DNA of 64,000 nt from Tropicimonas sp. IMCC34043. Its GTDB lineage: Bacteria; Pseudomonadota; Alphaproteobacteria; Rhodobacterales; Rhodobacteraceae. Under the pieces are notes generated by a model. The model was given only the letters and a program-made list of their open reading frames with translations, was not told the origin of the DNA and searched no databases. Shown here one piece after another: positions 55,191 through 64,000 of the stretch (its first letter is position 1; the number at the start of each line of letters is the position of its first letter). The stretch covers positions 124,001 to 188,000 of the forward strand of contig NZ_QMEK01000004.1 of the NCBI RefSeq assembly GCF_003390845.1, read 5' to 3'. The position numbers and the translations under genes were made by a program.

Positions 55191-56375
55191 ATGACCGCGC
55201 TCTTCCCTCCCGTTCGTCTGGCCAACCGCCCGGCGGTTCTGTGCGACACGACATTGCGCGATGGCGAACAGACCGCCGGCGTCGCCTTTTCGCTCGACGA
55301 AAAGCGGGCGATCGCGCGGGCACTCGACGCCGCCGGGGTCTCGGAACTCGAGGTCGGCATCGCCGCCATGGGCTGGGAGGAGGTCGCCGAAATCCGCGCG
55401 ATCATCGCCGAGCTGGAAAGCGCCGAGCCGGTGGTCTGGTGCCGGCTTCGCATGGGCGATCTCGACATGGCGGGCAAGACCGGCGCGCGGCGGGTGCATT
55501 TCGCGGTGCCGACCTCGGACCGGCAGCTTGTCGGCAAGCTGAAGGTCGACCGCGCCTGGGCGCTGCAGAACACCGCCGAGCTGGTCTATACCGCCGTTTC
55601 ACGGGGCTTTCATGTCTCGGTCGGGGCCGAGGATGCGAGCCGCACCGACCCGGCCTTCGTGGCCGAGATCGCGCGTGTGGCTCAGGCGGCCGGCGCGATC
55701 CGGTTCCGGCTGGCCGATACGCTCGGGCTGCTCGATCCGTTCGGCGCCCATGCGCTGGTGTCGGCAATCGTGGCGCGCACGGTGCTGCCGATCGAGTTTC
55801 ACGCCCATGACGATTTCGGCATGGCCACCGCGAACACACTGGCTGCCTGGCACGCGGGAGCCTCGCACCTGTCGGTAACGGTGAACGGGCTGGGCGAACG
55901 TGCGGGCAATGCTGCGCTGGAAGAAGTCGCCGCCGCCCTCGAGGCGCAAGGCGTGGCCACCGGGATCGACCTGCACTGCCTGTCCGCGTTGTCGTCGCTG
56001 GTGGCGCTGGCCTCGGGCCGTCCGCTGCCGCCGAACAAGTCGGTGGTGGGCGATATGGTGTTCTCGCACGAGGCCGGGATCCATGTCGACGCGATCCTGA
56101 AGAATGGCGACACCTACGAGGACCCGCGCTCGGCCCCGGCCCGGTTCGGACGTGAACGGCGGCTGGTTCTGGGCAAGCATTCGGGGATTGCAGGCCTGCG
56201 CGCGGCACTGGCGGCGGCGAACCTGCCGGCGGGCGAGGCGGTGGCCCGCGCGATCCTGCCCTTGCTGCGGGACTTTGCGGTGCGCGAGAAGCGCCCGGCG
56301 GCGCCCGAGGATCTGGCGCATCTGGTGGCCATGGCCTGGCATCTGGAGCGGCTGAACGCAGAGGACGGCGAATGA
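55191..56375 (+). CDS. nifV: Homocitrate synthase NifV
   Basis: 394 residues. Condenses acetyl-CoA and 2-oxoglutarate to homocitrate, the organic ligand of FeMo-co. Signature [18 protein letters not shown] near residues 18-35, [17 protein letters not shown] near 200-216, [16 protein letters not shown] near 228-243. GAGGAG eight bases before 55191 favours this over the GTG at 55182. The stop overlaps cysE. Confidence 0.97.
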   Translation: MTALFPPVRLANRPAVLCDTTLRDGEQTAGVAFSLDEKRAIARALDAAGVSELEVGIAAMGWEEVAEIRAIIAELESAEPVVWCRLRMGDLDMAGKTGARRVHFAVPTSDRQLVGKLKVDRAWALQNTAELVYTAVSRGFHVSVGAEDASRTDPAFVAEIARVAQAAGAIRFRLADTLGLLDPFGAHALVSAIVARTVLPIEFHAHDDFGMATANTLAAWHAGASHLSVTVNGLGERAGNAALEEVAAALEAQGVATGIDLHCLSALSSLVALASGRPLPPNKSVVGDMVFSHEAGIHVDAILKNGDTYEDPRSAPARFGRERRLVLGKHSGIAGLRAALAAANLPAGEAVARAILPLLRDFAVREKRPAAPEDLAHLVAMAWHLERLNAEDGE

Positions 56376-57085
56376 CGATCCTTGCCCTGATCCGGTCGGA
56401 TTTCGACGCCATCGGCCACCGCGATCCGGCAGCGCGCGGCCCTGTCGAGACGGCGCTGACCTATCCCGGCCTGCATGCCGCGACAGCGTATCGATTTTCA
56501 CACGCGCTGTGGCGGCGCGGGCTGCGGTTTCCGGCGCGGGTGCTGTCCTATCTCTCGCGCATGTTCACTGGCATCGACATCCATCCCGGGGCGCAGATCG
56601 GCCCCGGGTTCTTCATCGACCACGGCGCCGGTGTGGTGATCGGCGAGACCGCGGTGATCGGGCGAGACGTGACGCTCTATCATGGCGTCACGCTCGGGGG
56701 TGTCAGCTGGTCGCCGGGAAGGCGACATCCGAGCCTTGGCGATGGCGTTATGGTCGGGGCGGGCGCCAAGATCCTCGGGCCGATCACCGTCGGTGCGGGC
56801 GCGCGGGTCGGCGCCAATTCGGTTGTGGTCGAGGAGGTTCCGCCCGAGGCCACCGTGGTCGGCATTCCCGCCCGGATCGTTCAGACCGAGCGGCCGCATT
56901 CGACCGATCCCTACAGGGTCGATCTGGACCACCACCTGATGCCCGATCCCGTGGGCCGGACGCTGGCGCGGCTGGCCGACCGGATTGCCTTTCTCGAGGC
57001 GCGGCTTGCGGCCCGCGACAGCGCGGCACGAATCGACCCGACCCTGAAGGGCTGTGCCGAACCCTGGGACGAACGTCGGCACTGA
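56372..57085 (+). CDS. cysE: Serine O-acetyltransferase (nif-linked CysE)
   Basis: 237 residues, the short CysE type with hexapeptide repeats from about residue 60 ([34 protein letters not shown]). Makes O-acetylserine for cysteine, which NifS then uses as the sulfur source. Active-site His in FIDHGAG and LYHGVTLGG. Overlaps nifV (ATGA). Last gene of the iscA run. Confidence 0.95.
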   Translation: MTILALIRSDFDAIGHRDPAARGPVETALTYPGLHAATAYRFSHALWRRGLRFPARVLSYLSRMFTGIDIHPGAQIGPGFFIDHGAGVVIGETAVIGRDVTLYHGVTLGGVSWSPGRRHPSLGDGVMVGAGAKILGPITVGAGARVGANSVVVEEVPPEATVVGIPARIVQTERPHSTDPYRVDLDHHLMPDPVGRTLARLADRIAFLEARLAARDSAARIDPTLKGCAEPWDERRH

Positions 57086-57440
57086 GCCTGAGGCGACATT
57101 CCCGACCCGACCCGACCCGATCCCGCCCGGTTCCGCCCCGCGCCGGGCGGCTTGGCGTCCGGGTTGATCCCTGCGGCAACAGGCACCGCGCGGTGCGCCG
57201 GCACGGGGGCACGGGGGCACGGGGGCGGTTGGCACGCGGACCGGTTGGCACGGCGCCAGGTTGACACCCGCGCCCCTGTCGCAAAACCATCATTGTCAGG
57301 CCGGGAGAATCCGACAACTCTGGGCAAGCGGTTGAATTTGCGTATCTTAAATAGTTGGCACGATTATTGCTGTGTCTATTGCAGATGCGGTGGCGTCCAA
57401 GCCGGTTGCCACCGCCGCGGATCAGCAAAGGAGACGCCGA
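57086..57440 (+). promoter_or_regulatory. Repeat-rich intergenic region upstream of nifW
   Basis: 355 bases without a gene. It holds four tandem CCCGA units (57101-57120), three tandem GCACGGGG units (57201-57224) and two extra TTGGCACG boxes (57229-57236, 57245-57252) that have no -12 partner. The working sigma-54 promoter lies at 57355. TGT-CGCAAAACCA-TCA near 57277 is a one-base miss from a NifA site. Confidence 0.6.
57355..57371 (+). promoter_or_regulatory. Sigma-54 promoter of nifW operon
   Basis: TTGGCACG-ATTA-TTGCT, full consensus, 70 bases before the nifW ATG. It should drive nifW and possibly the genes to rpoN. Confidence 0.93.
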
Positions 57441-57788
57441 ATGCCCAAGGATTTCGAAACCGCCGGAGTGCTCGACCACATCTCGGGTCTTTCCTCGGCC
57501 GAGGATATCTTCACCTATCTCCTCATGCCCTACGAGCCCGAGGTGCTGAACGTCTCGCGGCTGCACATCATGAAGCGTTTCGGCAGCTATCTCGGCAAGG
57601 CCGACCTCTCGAAGCTCGATGCCGACGAGACCTTCCTTGCGGCGCGCCAGTGCCTGAAGCGCGCCTATGGCGACTTCCTCGAATCGACGCCGATGAAGGA
57701 AAAAGTCTTCAAGGTCTTCCGCGACGAGGAAGAGAAGCTGAAGGCGCGCTTTGTCGGGCTCGACAGCCTGAAGCTTGCCACCGACTGA
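57441..57788 (+). CDS. nifW: NifW, nitrogenase protection/assembly factor
   Basis: 115 residues. Known to help mature or protect the MoFe protein. Core LSSAEDIFTYLLMPYEPEVLNVSRLHIMKRFGSYL is typical, followed by ARQCLKRAYGDFLESTPMKEKVFKVF. AAAGGAG lies nine bases before the ATG. First gene under the promoter at 57355. Confidence 0.96.
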   Translation: MPKDFETAGVLDHISGLSSAEDIFTYLLMPYEPEVLNVSRLHIMKRFGSYLGKADLSKLDADETFLAARQCLKRAYGDFLESTPMKEKVFKVFRDEEEKLKARFVGLDSLKLATD

Positions 57789-57881
57789 CAAGGACCGCCG
57801 CGAGGCTGCGCCCGCTCTGAAGCGGCCGCGGTCTTGGGGGTGTCCGGGCACCGACATGTACAAACTGGCGCGGGGATTGGA

Positions 57882-58187
57882 ATGAGGACGGCGACGACAC
57901 CAGCGACAACTCGGACGGATGATCGGCCCTTTCAGACGCGCCCTCAGGCCGGCGCCGGCCGGCCGCACATCGCCATCAACCGCAAGCCCGAGGACAGCGC
58001 GGCGCTGCGCGCGCTGACCCGGATCTGCCCGGCGGGCTGCTACAGCTTCAACGACGACGGTCTGGTCGAGATCTCGGCCGAGGGCTGCCTGGAATGCGGC
58101 ACCTGCCGCATCGTCTGCAATGCGACCGGCGAGGTCGTCTGGTCCTATCCCTGCGGCAGCTACGGCACGCTGCTGATGGTCGGATAG
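57882..58187 (+). CDS. FixX-like [4Fe-4S] ferredoxin
   Basis: 101 residues. FixX family core: HIAINRKPED, RICPAGCYSFNDDGLVEISAEGCLECGTCRIVCNATGEVVWSYPCGSYG. FixX normally works with FixABC, an electron-bifurcating complex that feeds nitrogenase, but no fixA, fixB or fixC gene is in this window. The first 25 residues are Thr/Ala-rich and unlike the family. The start at 57882 was chosen because it has GGGGATTGG upstream; 94 bases after nifW. Confidence 0.88.
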   Translation: MRTATTPATTRTDDRPFQTRPQAGAGRPHIAINRKPEDSAALRALTRICPAGCYSFNDDGLVEISAEGCLECGTCRIVCNATGEVVWSYPCGSYGTLLMVG

Positions 58188-58192
58188 GCGCC

Positions 58193-58321
58193 ATGCGGGG
58201 ATTGGTTTTCGGGATCAATCTGGCGATCGCCCTTGCGCTGCTGGCGGCGATTGGACGTGTGGCCTGGGCTGAAGCGGCCCCGGCACCGGTAGCAGAGGCG
58301 GCGTCGCCATGGCGTCGCTAG
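58193..58321 (+). CDS. Small hydrophobic peptide, possible signal or membrane segment
   Basis: 42 residues. A single hydrophobic stretch (LVFGINLAIALALLAAIGRVAW) after a short basic start, then AEAAPAPVAEAASPWRR. It resembles a signal peptide with an AWA-EA cut site or a one-span membrane peptide. Five bases after the FixX-like stop and 15 before bfd, so it fits the operon well. I know no family for it. Confidence 0.5.
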   Translation: MRGLVFGINLAIALALLAAIGRVAWAEAAPAPVAEAASPWRR

Positions 58322-58336
58322 ACCGGAGGCTGCGGG

Positions 58337-58585
58337 ATGATCGTCTGTTCCTGTACGCGAATGACCGACCAGGCGCTTGCGGACGAGGTTGCGCGGATCC
58401 TGCGCGAGGACCCGCAAGCGCTGATCACGCCGGGGCGGGTGTTTCACGGCCTTGGCGAGCGGATCCAGTGTGGCGGCTGCTGTCGGCTGATCGACATGCT
58501 GATCGCCGCGGACCTGCGTCAGCGGCGCGCGGCGGCAGATGCTCCGAACGACAGTGCTGCCGATCTGCCAATGGCTGCGGAATGA
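58337..58585 (+). CDS. Bacterioferritin-associated ferredoxin-like protein (Bfd)
   Basis: 82 residues. BFD-like [2Fe-2S] domain with ligands Cys4, Cys6, Cys45 and Cys48 (VCSC...QCGGC). Bfd helps release iron from bacterioferritin; in a nif island it may supply iron or act as a redox partner. GGAGG precedes the start. The last 20 residues are a Ala/Asp-rich tail. Confidence 0.9.
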   Translation: MIVCSCTRMTDQALADEVARILREDPQALITPGRVFHGLGERIQCGGCCRLIDMLIAADLRQRRAAADAPNDSAADLPMAAE

Positions 58586-58705
58586 TCCGCGCCTGCATTG
58601 ACGCGGGCGGGCTGATCGCGCGGCCCTGTCGCCGGTCTGGCACCGGAGTTGGGGGTCGAAGGCTCGGCCGCGAGGCGCGGCGGAAATCATGGTAGGCTGA
58701 AGATC

Positions 58706-60004
58706 ATGCAACTGGTTCAGACGGCATCCCAGAAGGCGATCATGACGATGAGCGGGCAGATGCTCAGCTCGATCGCGATCCTTGGCATGTCGACACAGGA
58801 TCTTTCGGAACACCTGAAGGAAAAGGCCGCGACCAATCCCGCGGTCTCGTACCGGCCGCCGCGGTTTCTGGGCTCTGGCGGCGGCGAGGGGTTTGACGCG
58901 GTGGCGGCACTCGCTTCGGACAAGCCAAGTCTGATGGCGCATGTGGTCGCGCAGATCGAACTGGCCTTTGCCGCGCCGGCAGACCGGGTGCTGGCGCTGC
59001 GCTTTGCCGAGTCGCTGGAACCGACCGGCTGGCTCAGCCAGCCCCTCGCGACGATCGCAGCCCTTGCGGGCGTCGCCGAGGCACGGGCCGCGGCGCTGCT
59101 GGACCGGTTGCAGCAGTTCGAGCCGACGGGCCTGTTTGCCCGGTCGCTGGCCGAATGCCTGAAGCTTCAGGCGCGCGAGGCCGATCAACTGACATGGGAG
59201 CTTGAGGCGCTGCTCGACAATTTGCCGCTGCTGGCCGAGGGACGCACTCGCGAGCTGGCCGAGCTGTGCGATTGCGATCCCGAGGATATCCCCGAGATCG
59301 CCCGCCAGCTGCGCGGCTTCGACCCGAAACCGGGGCTGGCCTTTGCCCACGAACCGACACCGATCTTTCCCCCCGACCTGACCGCGACCCGCACCGATCA
59401 GGGCTGGTCGGTCGAACTGAACCGCGCCGCGACCCCGGAGATCACGGTCAGCCCCGACCGGCTGCCGGGCGGCACGGCCGACCCGCAGGCGCGCGCGTTC
59501 CGGCGCAAGGCGCTGGCCGAGGCACGGGCGCTGGCCCAGGCACTGGAGCGGCGCGGCGACACCTTGCTGCGCACCGCGGCGGTGCTGGTGGCGCGCCAGT
59601 CCGAGTTCATGCTGAAGGGGCCGGGCCATCTGGTGCCCTTGTCGCTCGAGGATGTGGCCGAGGAACTGGAGCTCAACCCCTCGACGATCAGCCGCGCCAC
59701 CTCGGGCCGGATGATCCAGACGCCGAACGGCGCGCTGCCGCTGCGCGCGTTTTTCAGCCGCTCGATGTCCAGCGCCTCGGGCGGGGCGGTGTCGCAGGAT
59801 GCGCTGCGCGATTTCGTGCGCCGGACAATCGAGACCGAGGATCCGGCGCGGCCGCTCAGCGACGATGCCATCGTCACCCTGGCGCGCAAGGCCGATCTGG
59901 CAATCGCCCGCCGCACCGTCGCCAAGTATCGCTCATCGCTCGGCATCGCGTCGTCCTACCAGCGGCGGCGCAACCCCGACGGCCGCCGGTCGGCTGCATT
60001 CTGA
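58706..60004 (+). CDS. rpoN: RNA polymerase sigma-54 factor RpoN (nif-linked, short)
   Basis: 432 residues, shorter than the usual 470-500. Region I is present but degenerate (QTASQKAIMTMSGQMLSSIAILGM...NPAVSY); the acidic Region II is nearly missing. The DNA-binding Region III is intact, with the RpoN box ARRTVAKYR at residues 401-409. Serves NifA-dependent promoters. A weak -24/-12-like sequence (CTGGCAC-CGGAG-TTGG, 58637-58652) lies just before it. No strong ribosome binding site at 58706. Confidence 0.95.
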   Translation: MQLVQTASQKAIMTMSGQMLSSIAILGMSTQDLSEHLKEKAATNPAVSYRPPRFLGSGGGEGFDAVAALASDKPSLMAHVVAQIELAFAAPADRVLALRFAESLEPTGWLSQPLATIAALAGVAEARAAALLDRLQQFEPTGLFARSLAECLKLQAREADQLTWELEALLDNLPLLAEGRTRELAELCDCDPEDIPEIARQLRGFDPKPGLAFAHEPTPIFPPDLTATRTDQGWSVELNRAATPEITVSPDRLPGGTADPQARAFRRKALAEARALAQALERRGDTLLRTAAVLVARQSEFMLKGPGHLVPLSLEDVAEELELNPSTISRATSGRMIQTPNGALPLRAFFSRSMSSASGGAVSQDALRDFVRRTIETEDPARPLSDDAIVTLARKADLAIARRTVAKYRSSLGIASSYQRRRNPDGRRSAAF

Positions 60005-60283
60005 AACAGCCTGCCCGAGTCGAAATCCAATCCCCGAAAATCTCATTTGCACCTTACCGCGATTTCAGACTTTGATTGATATGCGGGCATGGGGTCTGTT
60101 AGCGCGCAACAAAGCGTCAGCCGCAACCGGATCCTTGCTGCAATTTTGCGCGTGCGCGCCGCCAAGCGGACAGAGCCACGGAAATGTAGCTACCTTGAAA
60201 GAAGAAGTAGTCGAAAAGTCAGCGGCGGAGATTCAGCTGCCGAGCACTTCCAAAGCAATTCCAGCACAGGCTTGGAGTAGCCA
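60005..60283 (+). promoter_or_regulatory. Intergenic region upstream of nifA
   Basis: About 280 bases, relatively AT-rich at 60020-60090. No sigma-54 consensus and no TGT-N10-ACA site are seen, so nifA is probably read from another promoter type (for example NtrC- or redox-controlled) or by run-on from rpoN. I cannot point to exact boxes. Confidence 0.4.
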
Positions 60284-62065
60284 ATGATCGAAGTTGCGCA
60301 TCCTGTAGATGACGTCCGTTCCGACCAGCGAGGGACGCGTTCCGCGGCGTCTCGCGCATCCGAGGTCGAGCGATTGACGCTGAACGCGGTCTACGAGATC
60401 GCGAAGATGCTGACCAGTGCGCCGGACCCGATTGCGGTCATGCCGACGGTGATGAATGTGCTGTCGTCGTTTCTGGGGCTGCGGCACGGGGCGCTGGCGC
60501 TGTTGACCGAGCCGGATCGGCCGATCACGGCCGTCAAGGTCAATCCCTATCGCATTGCCGCCACCACCAGCGGATTGAATCGTGGCGATACCGATCCCGA
60601 TATCCTGCCCGAGGCCGTCGCACAGATGGTGTTCCGGACCGGGGTGCCACTGGTGTCGTGGGATCTGGCCGAGGATTTCGGCCCCGAGGCGGTGCCCGAG
60701 CGCCTGCGTGGCGAGGGCTATACCCTGATTGCCGTGCCGGTGCGCGAACAGACACGGTCGATGCTGGTCGCAGGCGTTCTCTGTGCCTATCGCAGTCACG
60801 AGGATCGTGGCGCGGGCCTTGCCGACAACGATATCGGCGTGCTGACCATGGTCAGTTCGCTGCTGGAACAGTCGCTCAGGTTCCGCCGCATCGTGGCGCA
60901 GGACCGCGAGCGGGTGCTGACCGATGCCCGCCGGGCCTTGTCGGCGGCCCAGGAGGAAGTTCAGGCGAGCGCGCGTCCGGTTACCGTCGAGGGGATCGTC
61001 GGGTCGAGCGTCGAGATCTCGGACGTGATCAGTAGGGTTCAGAAAGTGGCCCCGACCCGCGCACCGGTTCTGCTGCGCGGCGAAAGCGGTACCGGCAAGG
61101 AGCTGTTCGCGCGGGCGATCCACACCATGTCGGATCGCAAGGACAAGCCTTTCGTGCGGGTAAACTGTGCCGCGCTGAGCGAGACGCTGCTGGAATCCGA
61201 ACTGTTCGGCCACGAGAAGGGCGCCTTTACCGGCGCCAGCAGTCTGCGCAAGGGCCGGTTCGAACTGGCAGACGGCGGCACGCTGTTTCTGGACGAGATC
61301 GGCGAGATCAGCACCGCGTTTCAGGTCAAGCTTCTGCGGGTACTACAGGAGGGCGAGTTCGAGCGTGTCGGCGGCGCCAAGACCATCAAGGTCGATTTCC
61401 GGCTGGTCACGGCGACCAACCGCGACCTTGAGGAAGCGGTGGCAATGGGCAAGTTCCGCGCCGACCTGTACTTCCGGATCTGCGTGGTGCCGATCATGCT
61501 GCCGCCGCTGCGCGAACGGCCGAACGACATCCGGCCGCTGGCCGAGCTGTTCCTCTCCCGCTTCAACGACGATCACGGCACGAACCTTCGCTTCGCCCCG
61601 GATGCCTTCGAGACGATCTGTGCCTGCAAGTTCCCCGGCAACGTCCGCGAGCTGGAAAACTGCGTCAATCGCGCGGCCGCGCTGTCGAACGAAGAGGTGA
61701 TCGTCGGCGACGCCATGGCGTGTAACCAGAATTCGTGCCTGTCGGCCGATCTCTGGCGATTGCAGAAGGGCAACTCCTCGCCGATCGGCGGGCTTGCCTC
61801 GGGCGAAATCATCATGCCGTCGGTCGTTGCGGGGCGTGCGGCCCCGCCCCCGGCCCCTGCAGTGGCCGCGCCCGCCGCCGCCCCGGCCGCAACGGATTTT
61901 GCCGGCAAGTCGCGCAAGACTGCCGACATCGACCGCGAGGAACTGGTGACGGCGATGGAGCAGGCCGGCTGGGTCCAGGCAAAGGCGGCGCGCCTGCTGG
62001 GGATGACCCCGCGCCAGATCGCCTATGCGCTGAAGAAATACGATATCGAGGTTCGCAAGATCTGA
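60284..62065 (+). CDS. nifA: NifA, sigma-54-dependent activator of nif genes
   Basis: 593 residues. GAF domain (about 45-200); AAA+ domain with Walker A GESGTGKE (266-273), GAFTGA (313-318, contacts sigma-54) and Walker [12 protein letters not shown]-terminal Fis-type HTH (about 550-593). The linker has Cys448, Cys460, Cys480 and Cys485, exactly C-X11-C-X19-C-X4-C, the alphaproteobacterial oxygen-sensing motif. GGAG lies before the ATG. A Pro/Ala-rich stretch precedes the HTH. Ends at a strong terminator. Confidence 0.98.
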   Translation: MIEVAHPVDDVRSDQRGTRSAASRASEVERLTLNAVYEIAKMLTSAPDPIAVMPTVMNVLSSFLGLRHGALALLTEPDRPITAVKVNPYRIAATTSGLNRGDTDPDILPEAVAQMVFRTGVPLVSWDLAEDFGPEAVPERLRGEGYTLIAVPVREQTRSMLVAGVLCAYRSHEDRGAGLADNDIGVLTMVSSLLEQSLRFRRIVAQDRERVLTDARRALSAAQEEVQASARPVTVEGIVGSSVEISDVISRVQKVAPTRAPVLLRGESGTGKELFARAIHTMSDRKDKPFVRVNCAALSETLLESELFGHEKGAFTGASSLRKGRFELADGGTLFLDEIGEISTAFQVKLLRVLQEGEFERVGGAKTIKVDFRLVTATNRDLEEAVAMGKFRADLYFRICVVPIMLPPLRERPNDIRPLAELFLSRFNDDHGTNLRFAPDAFETICACKFPGNVRELENCVNRAAALSNEEVIVGDAMACNQNSCLSADLWRLQKGNSSPIGGLASGEIIMPSVVAGRAAPPPAPAVAAPAAAPAATDFAGKSRKTADIDREELVTAMEQAGWVQAKAARLLGMTPRQIAYALKKYDIEVRKI

Positions 62066-62091
62066 TTTCGGCACGTCTCCCTAGACCTGTA

Positions 62092-62120
62092 AGCGGCCAC
62101 CCCGGGTGGCCGCTTTTTTT
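62092..62120 (+). terminator. Rho-independent terminator after nifA
   Basis: AGCGGCCACCC / GGGTGGCCGCT inverted repeat (9-11 bp stem, small loop) followed by a run of T to 62120. Classical terminator, 26 bases after the nifA stop; it isolates nifB. Confidence 0.93.
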
Positions 62121-62212
62121 GTCCGGCAGACCGGCATCTGACAATTTGGGGGCTTTGGGCAGGCGGGCGTCACGCCAAGAGTCGCAAAGCCCGCCTTTTC
62201 ATGTCGCAGGCT

Positions 62213-62228
62213 TGTACCTTGTCCGACA
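62213..62228 (+). promoter_or_regulatory. NifA upstream activating sequence for nifB
   Basis: TGT-ACCTTGTCCG-ACA, exact TGT-N10-ACA, 41 bases before the nifB -24 box, closer than the usual 60-150. Confidence 0.72.
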
Positions 62229-62268
62229 TTGTCGCGCGGTGAACTCCATTAAATCAAGACGTTAAAAC

Positions 62269-62285
62269 TTGGCACGCTGCTTGCT
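62269..62285 (+). promoter_or_regulatory. Sigma-54 promoter of nifB
   Basis: TTGGCACG-CTGC-TTGCT, full consensus, 37 bases before the nifB ATG. Confidence 0.93.
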
Positions 62286-62321
62286 TGGTTTGTTTCGACC
62301 GGACAAAAAGGAGACCGCGCC

Positions 62322-63809
62322 ATGAGTAGCAACGTGATTTCCCTCGAAGGGTTGGGCGTCGCCTCCCGCGATGAACTGACCAAGGCGATCGAGGCGGAGG
62401 GATGTTCCTCGTCCTCCTGCGGATCCTCGGATGCCCCCGAGGACATGGATCCAGCAACCTGGGCCAAAGTGCAGGACCACCCCTGCTATTCCGAAGAGGC
62501 GCACCATTACTTCGCCCGGATGCACGTGGCCGTGGCGCCGGCCTGCAACATCCAGTGCAACTACTGCAACCGCAAGTATGACTGCGCCAACGAAAGCCGC
62601 CCCGGGGTGGTCAGCGAACGGCTGACGCCCGAACAGGCGGCGCGCAAGGTGATCGCGGTCGCCAACGAGATCCCGCAGCTGTCCGTTCTGGGCATCGCCG
62701 GGCCGGGCGACAGCGCCTATGACTGGCGAAAGACCAAAGAGACCTTCAAGCGGGTCGTCGAAAAGCTTCCCGACATCAAGCTGTGTCTCAGCACCAACGG
62801 GCTCGCGTTGCCCGATCATGTCGACGAATTGCTCGACATGAACATCGACCACGTGACGCTGACGATCAACATGATCGACCCCGAGGTCGGCACCAAGATC
62901 TATCCCTGGATCTTCTGGGACCACAAGCGACGCACCGGCCTCGAGGCCAGCCAGATCCTGCACGAGCGGCAGATGCAATCGCTCGACATGCTGCACGAGC
63001 GCGGGATCCTGGTGAAGGTCAACTCGGTGATGATCCCGGGGATCAACGACAAGCATCTGCTCGAGGTCAACAAGGAGGTGAAGCGCCGCGGCGCCTTCCT
63101 GCACAACATCATGCCGCTGATCTCGGCGCCCGAACATGGCACTGTCTTCGGCCTTGAAGGCCAGCGCGGGCCGAATGCTGCGGAACTGAAAGAGCTGCAG
63201 GATGCCTGTACCGGCGGTGCCAACCTGATGAAGCATTGCCGGCAGTGCCGGGCCGATGCGGTCGGGCTTCTGGGCGAGGACCGGGGTCAGGAATTCACCA
63301 TGGATCTGGTCCCCGAAGAAGTCAGCTATGATCCCGCCAAGCGCGAAGCCTATCGCGACTGGGTGGAGAAGGAACGCGGCGACCGTCGTCAGGCGGCCGA
63401 GATTGCCAAGGCCGAGACCGAGGCCGCCGTCGCCGATGGGGCGCAGGCCCTGCTGGTCGCGGTGGCGACCAAGGGCGGCGGACGGATCAACCAGCACTTC
63501 GGCCATGCGACCGAGTTCCAGATCTTCGAGGTCGATGCCGATGGCGTCCGCTTCGTCACCCACCGGCGTTGCGACAACTACTGCGTCGGCGGCTATGGCG
63601 AGGAGGACAAGCTGGAACTGGTGATCAAGACGCTGGAGGGCATCGACACGATCCTCTGCGCCAAGATCGGCGACTGCCCGAAAGAGGATCTGGCGGCGGC
63701 CGGGATCGAGGCGATCCAGGACTATGCCTTCGACTATATCGAAACCGCGGTCTCGGCCGTCTATCGCGCCCGCATGGGTCTGCCGGCCATGCCGGCCGAA
63801 ACCGCCTGA
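62322..63809 (+). CDS. nifB: NifB, radical SAM FeMo-co precursor synthase
   Basis: 495 residues. Fuses two [4Fe-4S] clusters and inserts carbide to make NifB-co. Radical SAM motif CNIQCNYC at Cys75, Cys79 and Cys82, with extra cluster ligands before and after it. From about residue 380 a NifX-like domain ([29 protein letters not shown]) carries the product. AAGGAG lies nine bases before the ATG. Expressed from the promoter at 62269. Confidence 0.98.
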   Translation: MSSNVISLEGLGVASRDELTKAIEAEGCSSSSCGSSDAPEDMDPATWAKVQDHPCYSEEAHHYFARMHVAVAPACNIQCNYCNRKYDCANESRPGVVSERLTPEQAARKVIAVANEIPQLSVLGIAGPGDSAYDWRKTKETFKRVVEKLPDIKLCLSTNGLALPDHVDELLDMNIDHVTLTINMIDPEVGTKIYPWIFWDHKRRTGLEASQILHERQMQSLDMLHERGILVKVNSVMIPGINDKHLLEVNKEVKRRGAFLHNIMPLISAPEHGTVFGLEGQRGPNAAELKELQDACTGGANLMKHCRQCRADAVGLLGEDRGQEFTMDLVPEEVSYDPAKREAYRDWVEKERGDRRQAAEIAKAETEAAVADGAQALLVAVATKGGGRINQHFGHATEFQIFEVDADGVRFVTHRRCDNYCVGGYGEEDKLELVIKTLEGIDTILCAKIGDCPKEDLAAAGIEAIQDYAFDYIETAVSAVYRARMGLPAMPAETA

Positions 63810-63833
63810 TCGCGTCAAAGGAAAGGAACGGCC

Positions 63834-64000
63834 ATGGCCTATCAGATCGTGCAAGCCAGTTGCACCGTGTGCGGCGCCTGCGAGTTCGAATGCCCGAACG
63901 CAGCGATCAGTTTCCAGAGCGATACCTACATCATCGACCCGGATCTGTGCACCGAATGCAAGGGCAACTTCGACACGCCGCAATGCGCCGCGGTGTGCCC
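63834..64000 (+). CDS. 2x[4Fe-4S] ferredoxin (FdxN-like), 5' part
   Basis: Partial: 55 codons to the window edge. Starts [20 protein letters not shown], then later [18 protein letters not shown]. The longer spacing in the second Cys motif is typical of ferredoxins encoded beside nifB. Probably the electron donor for NifB or nitrogenase. AAGGAAAGGA upstream; 24 bases after nifB, so cotranscribed. Confidence 0.93.
   Translation, partial: MAYQIVQASCTVCGACEFECPNAAISFQSDTYIIDPDLCTECKGNFDTPQCAAVC

Noticed and set aside
52797-55499. 900-codon minus-strand frame opposite nifU and nifS
   Set aside because: His/Arg/Gly-rich composition is a shadow of two certain nif genes; no domain is recognisable.
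57101-57224. CRISPR-like tandem repeats
   Set aside because: Units are 5 and 8 bases with no spacers; simple tandem repeats only.

Overview
The window is high-GC and almost fully coding, with tightly packed genes that often overlap by ATGA or GTGA. It looks like a photosynthetic-type alphaproteobacterium of the Rhodobacteraceae (Rhodobacter/Rhodovulum/Cereibacter-like). The reasons are the protein flavour throughout, an oxygen-sensing alphaproteobacterial NifA, a short nif-linked sigma-54, and a hybrid cobalamin cluster. The family placement is inference. No phage, CRISPR array, insertion sequence, rRNA or tRNA was seen.

Layout. 1-549: 5' part of selO (minus strand). 843-21624: cobalamin island. 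cbiX-cobH-cobL-cobI-cbiG/cobJ-cobM run rightwards and cobA-cobB leftwards. cbiD-cobK run rightwards, followed by a cobalamin riboswitch and then cobW-GNAT-cobN-GNAT-GFA-lrgA-lrgB-cobO-cobQ. A minus-strand DUF1636 gene closes the island. 21785-30806: xylose locus. xylF-xylH-xylG-xylB-xylA lie on the minus strand, with a divergent ROK regulator coupled to a secreted FG-GAP/ASPIC-UnbV protein. 30872-33912: housekeeping and small genes (bpt, RDD protein, DUF2852, YbaK-like, SnoaL-like). 34038-38459: polyamine-type ABC transporter operon (minus strand).

39191-64000: nitrogen-fixation island. It runs nifHDK, an inserted SRPBCC/ArsR pair, nifE-nifN-nifX-DUF269-DUF683-fdxB-nifQ, a TPR-like gene, a minus-strand SulP and SpoIIAA-like pair, iscA-nifU-nifS-nifV-cysE, nifW-fixX-like-peptide-bfd-rpoN, nifA, nifB, and the start of a 2x[4Fe-4S] ferredoxin. 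Five -24/-12 sigma-54 promoters (nifH, nifE, iscA, nifW, nifB) and three NifA upstream activating sequences tie the island into one regulon. Because rpoN lies downstream of a sigma-54 promoter and nifA follows it, a positive feedback loop is likely.

How it works together. The cob genes build adenosylcobalamin from uroporphyrinogen III, with B12 feedback through the riboswitch. The nif genes make nitrogenase (HDK), assemble FeMo-co (B, E, N, V, Q, X), supply Fe-S clusters and sulfur (iscA, U, S, cysE, possibly SulP), deliver electrons (ferredoxins) and control expression (rpoN, nifA). The least explained genes are the accessory ones inside these two islands: GNAT, GFA and LrgAB genes around cobN; the double SpoIIAA-like protein beside a STAS-less SulP; an orphan FixX; a 42-residue exported or membrane peptide; and a TPR-like protein.
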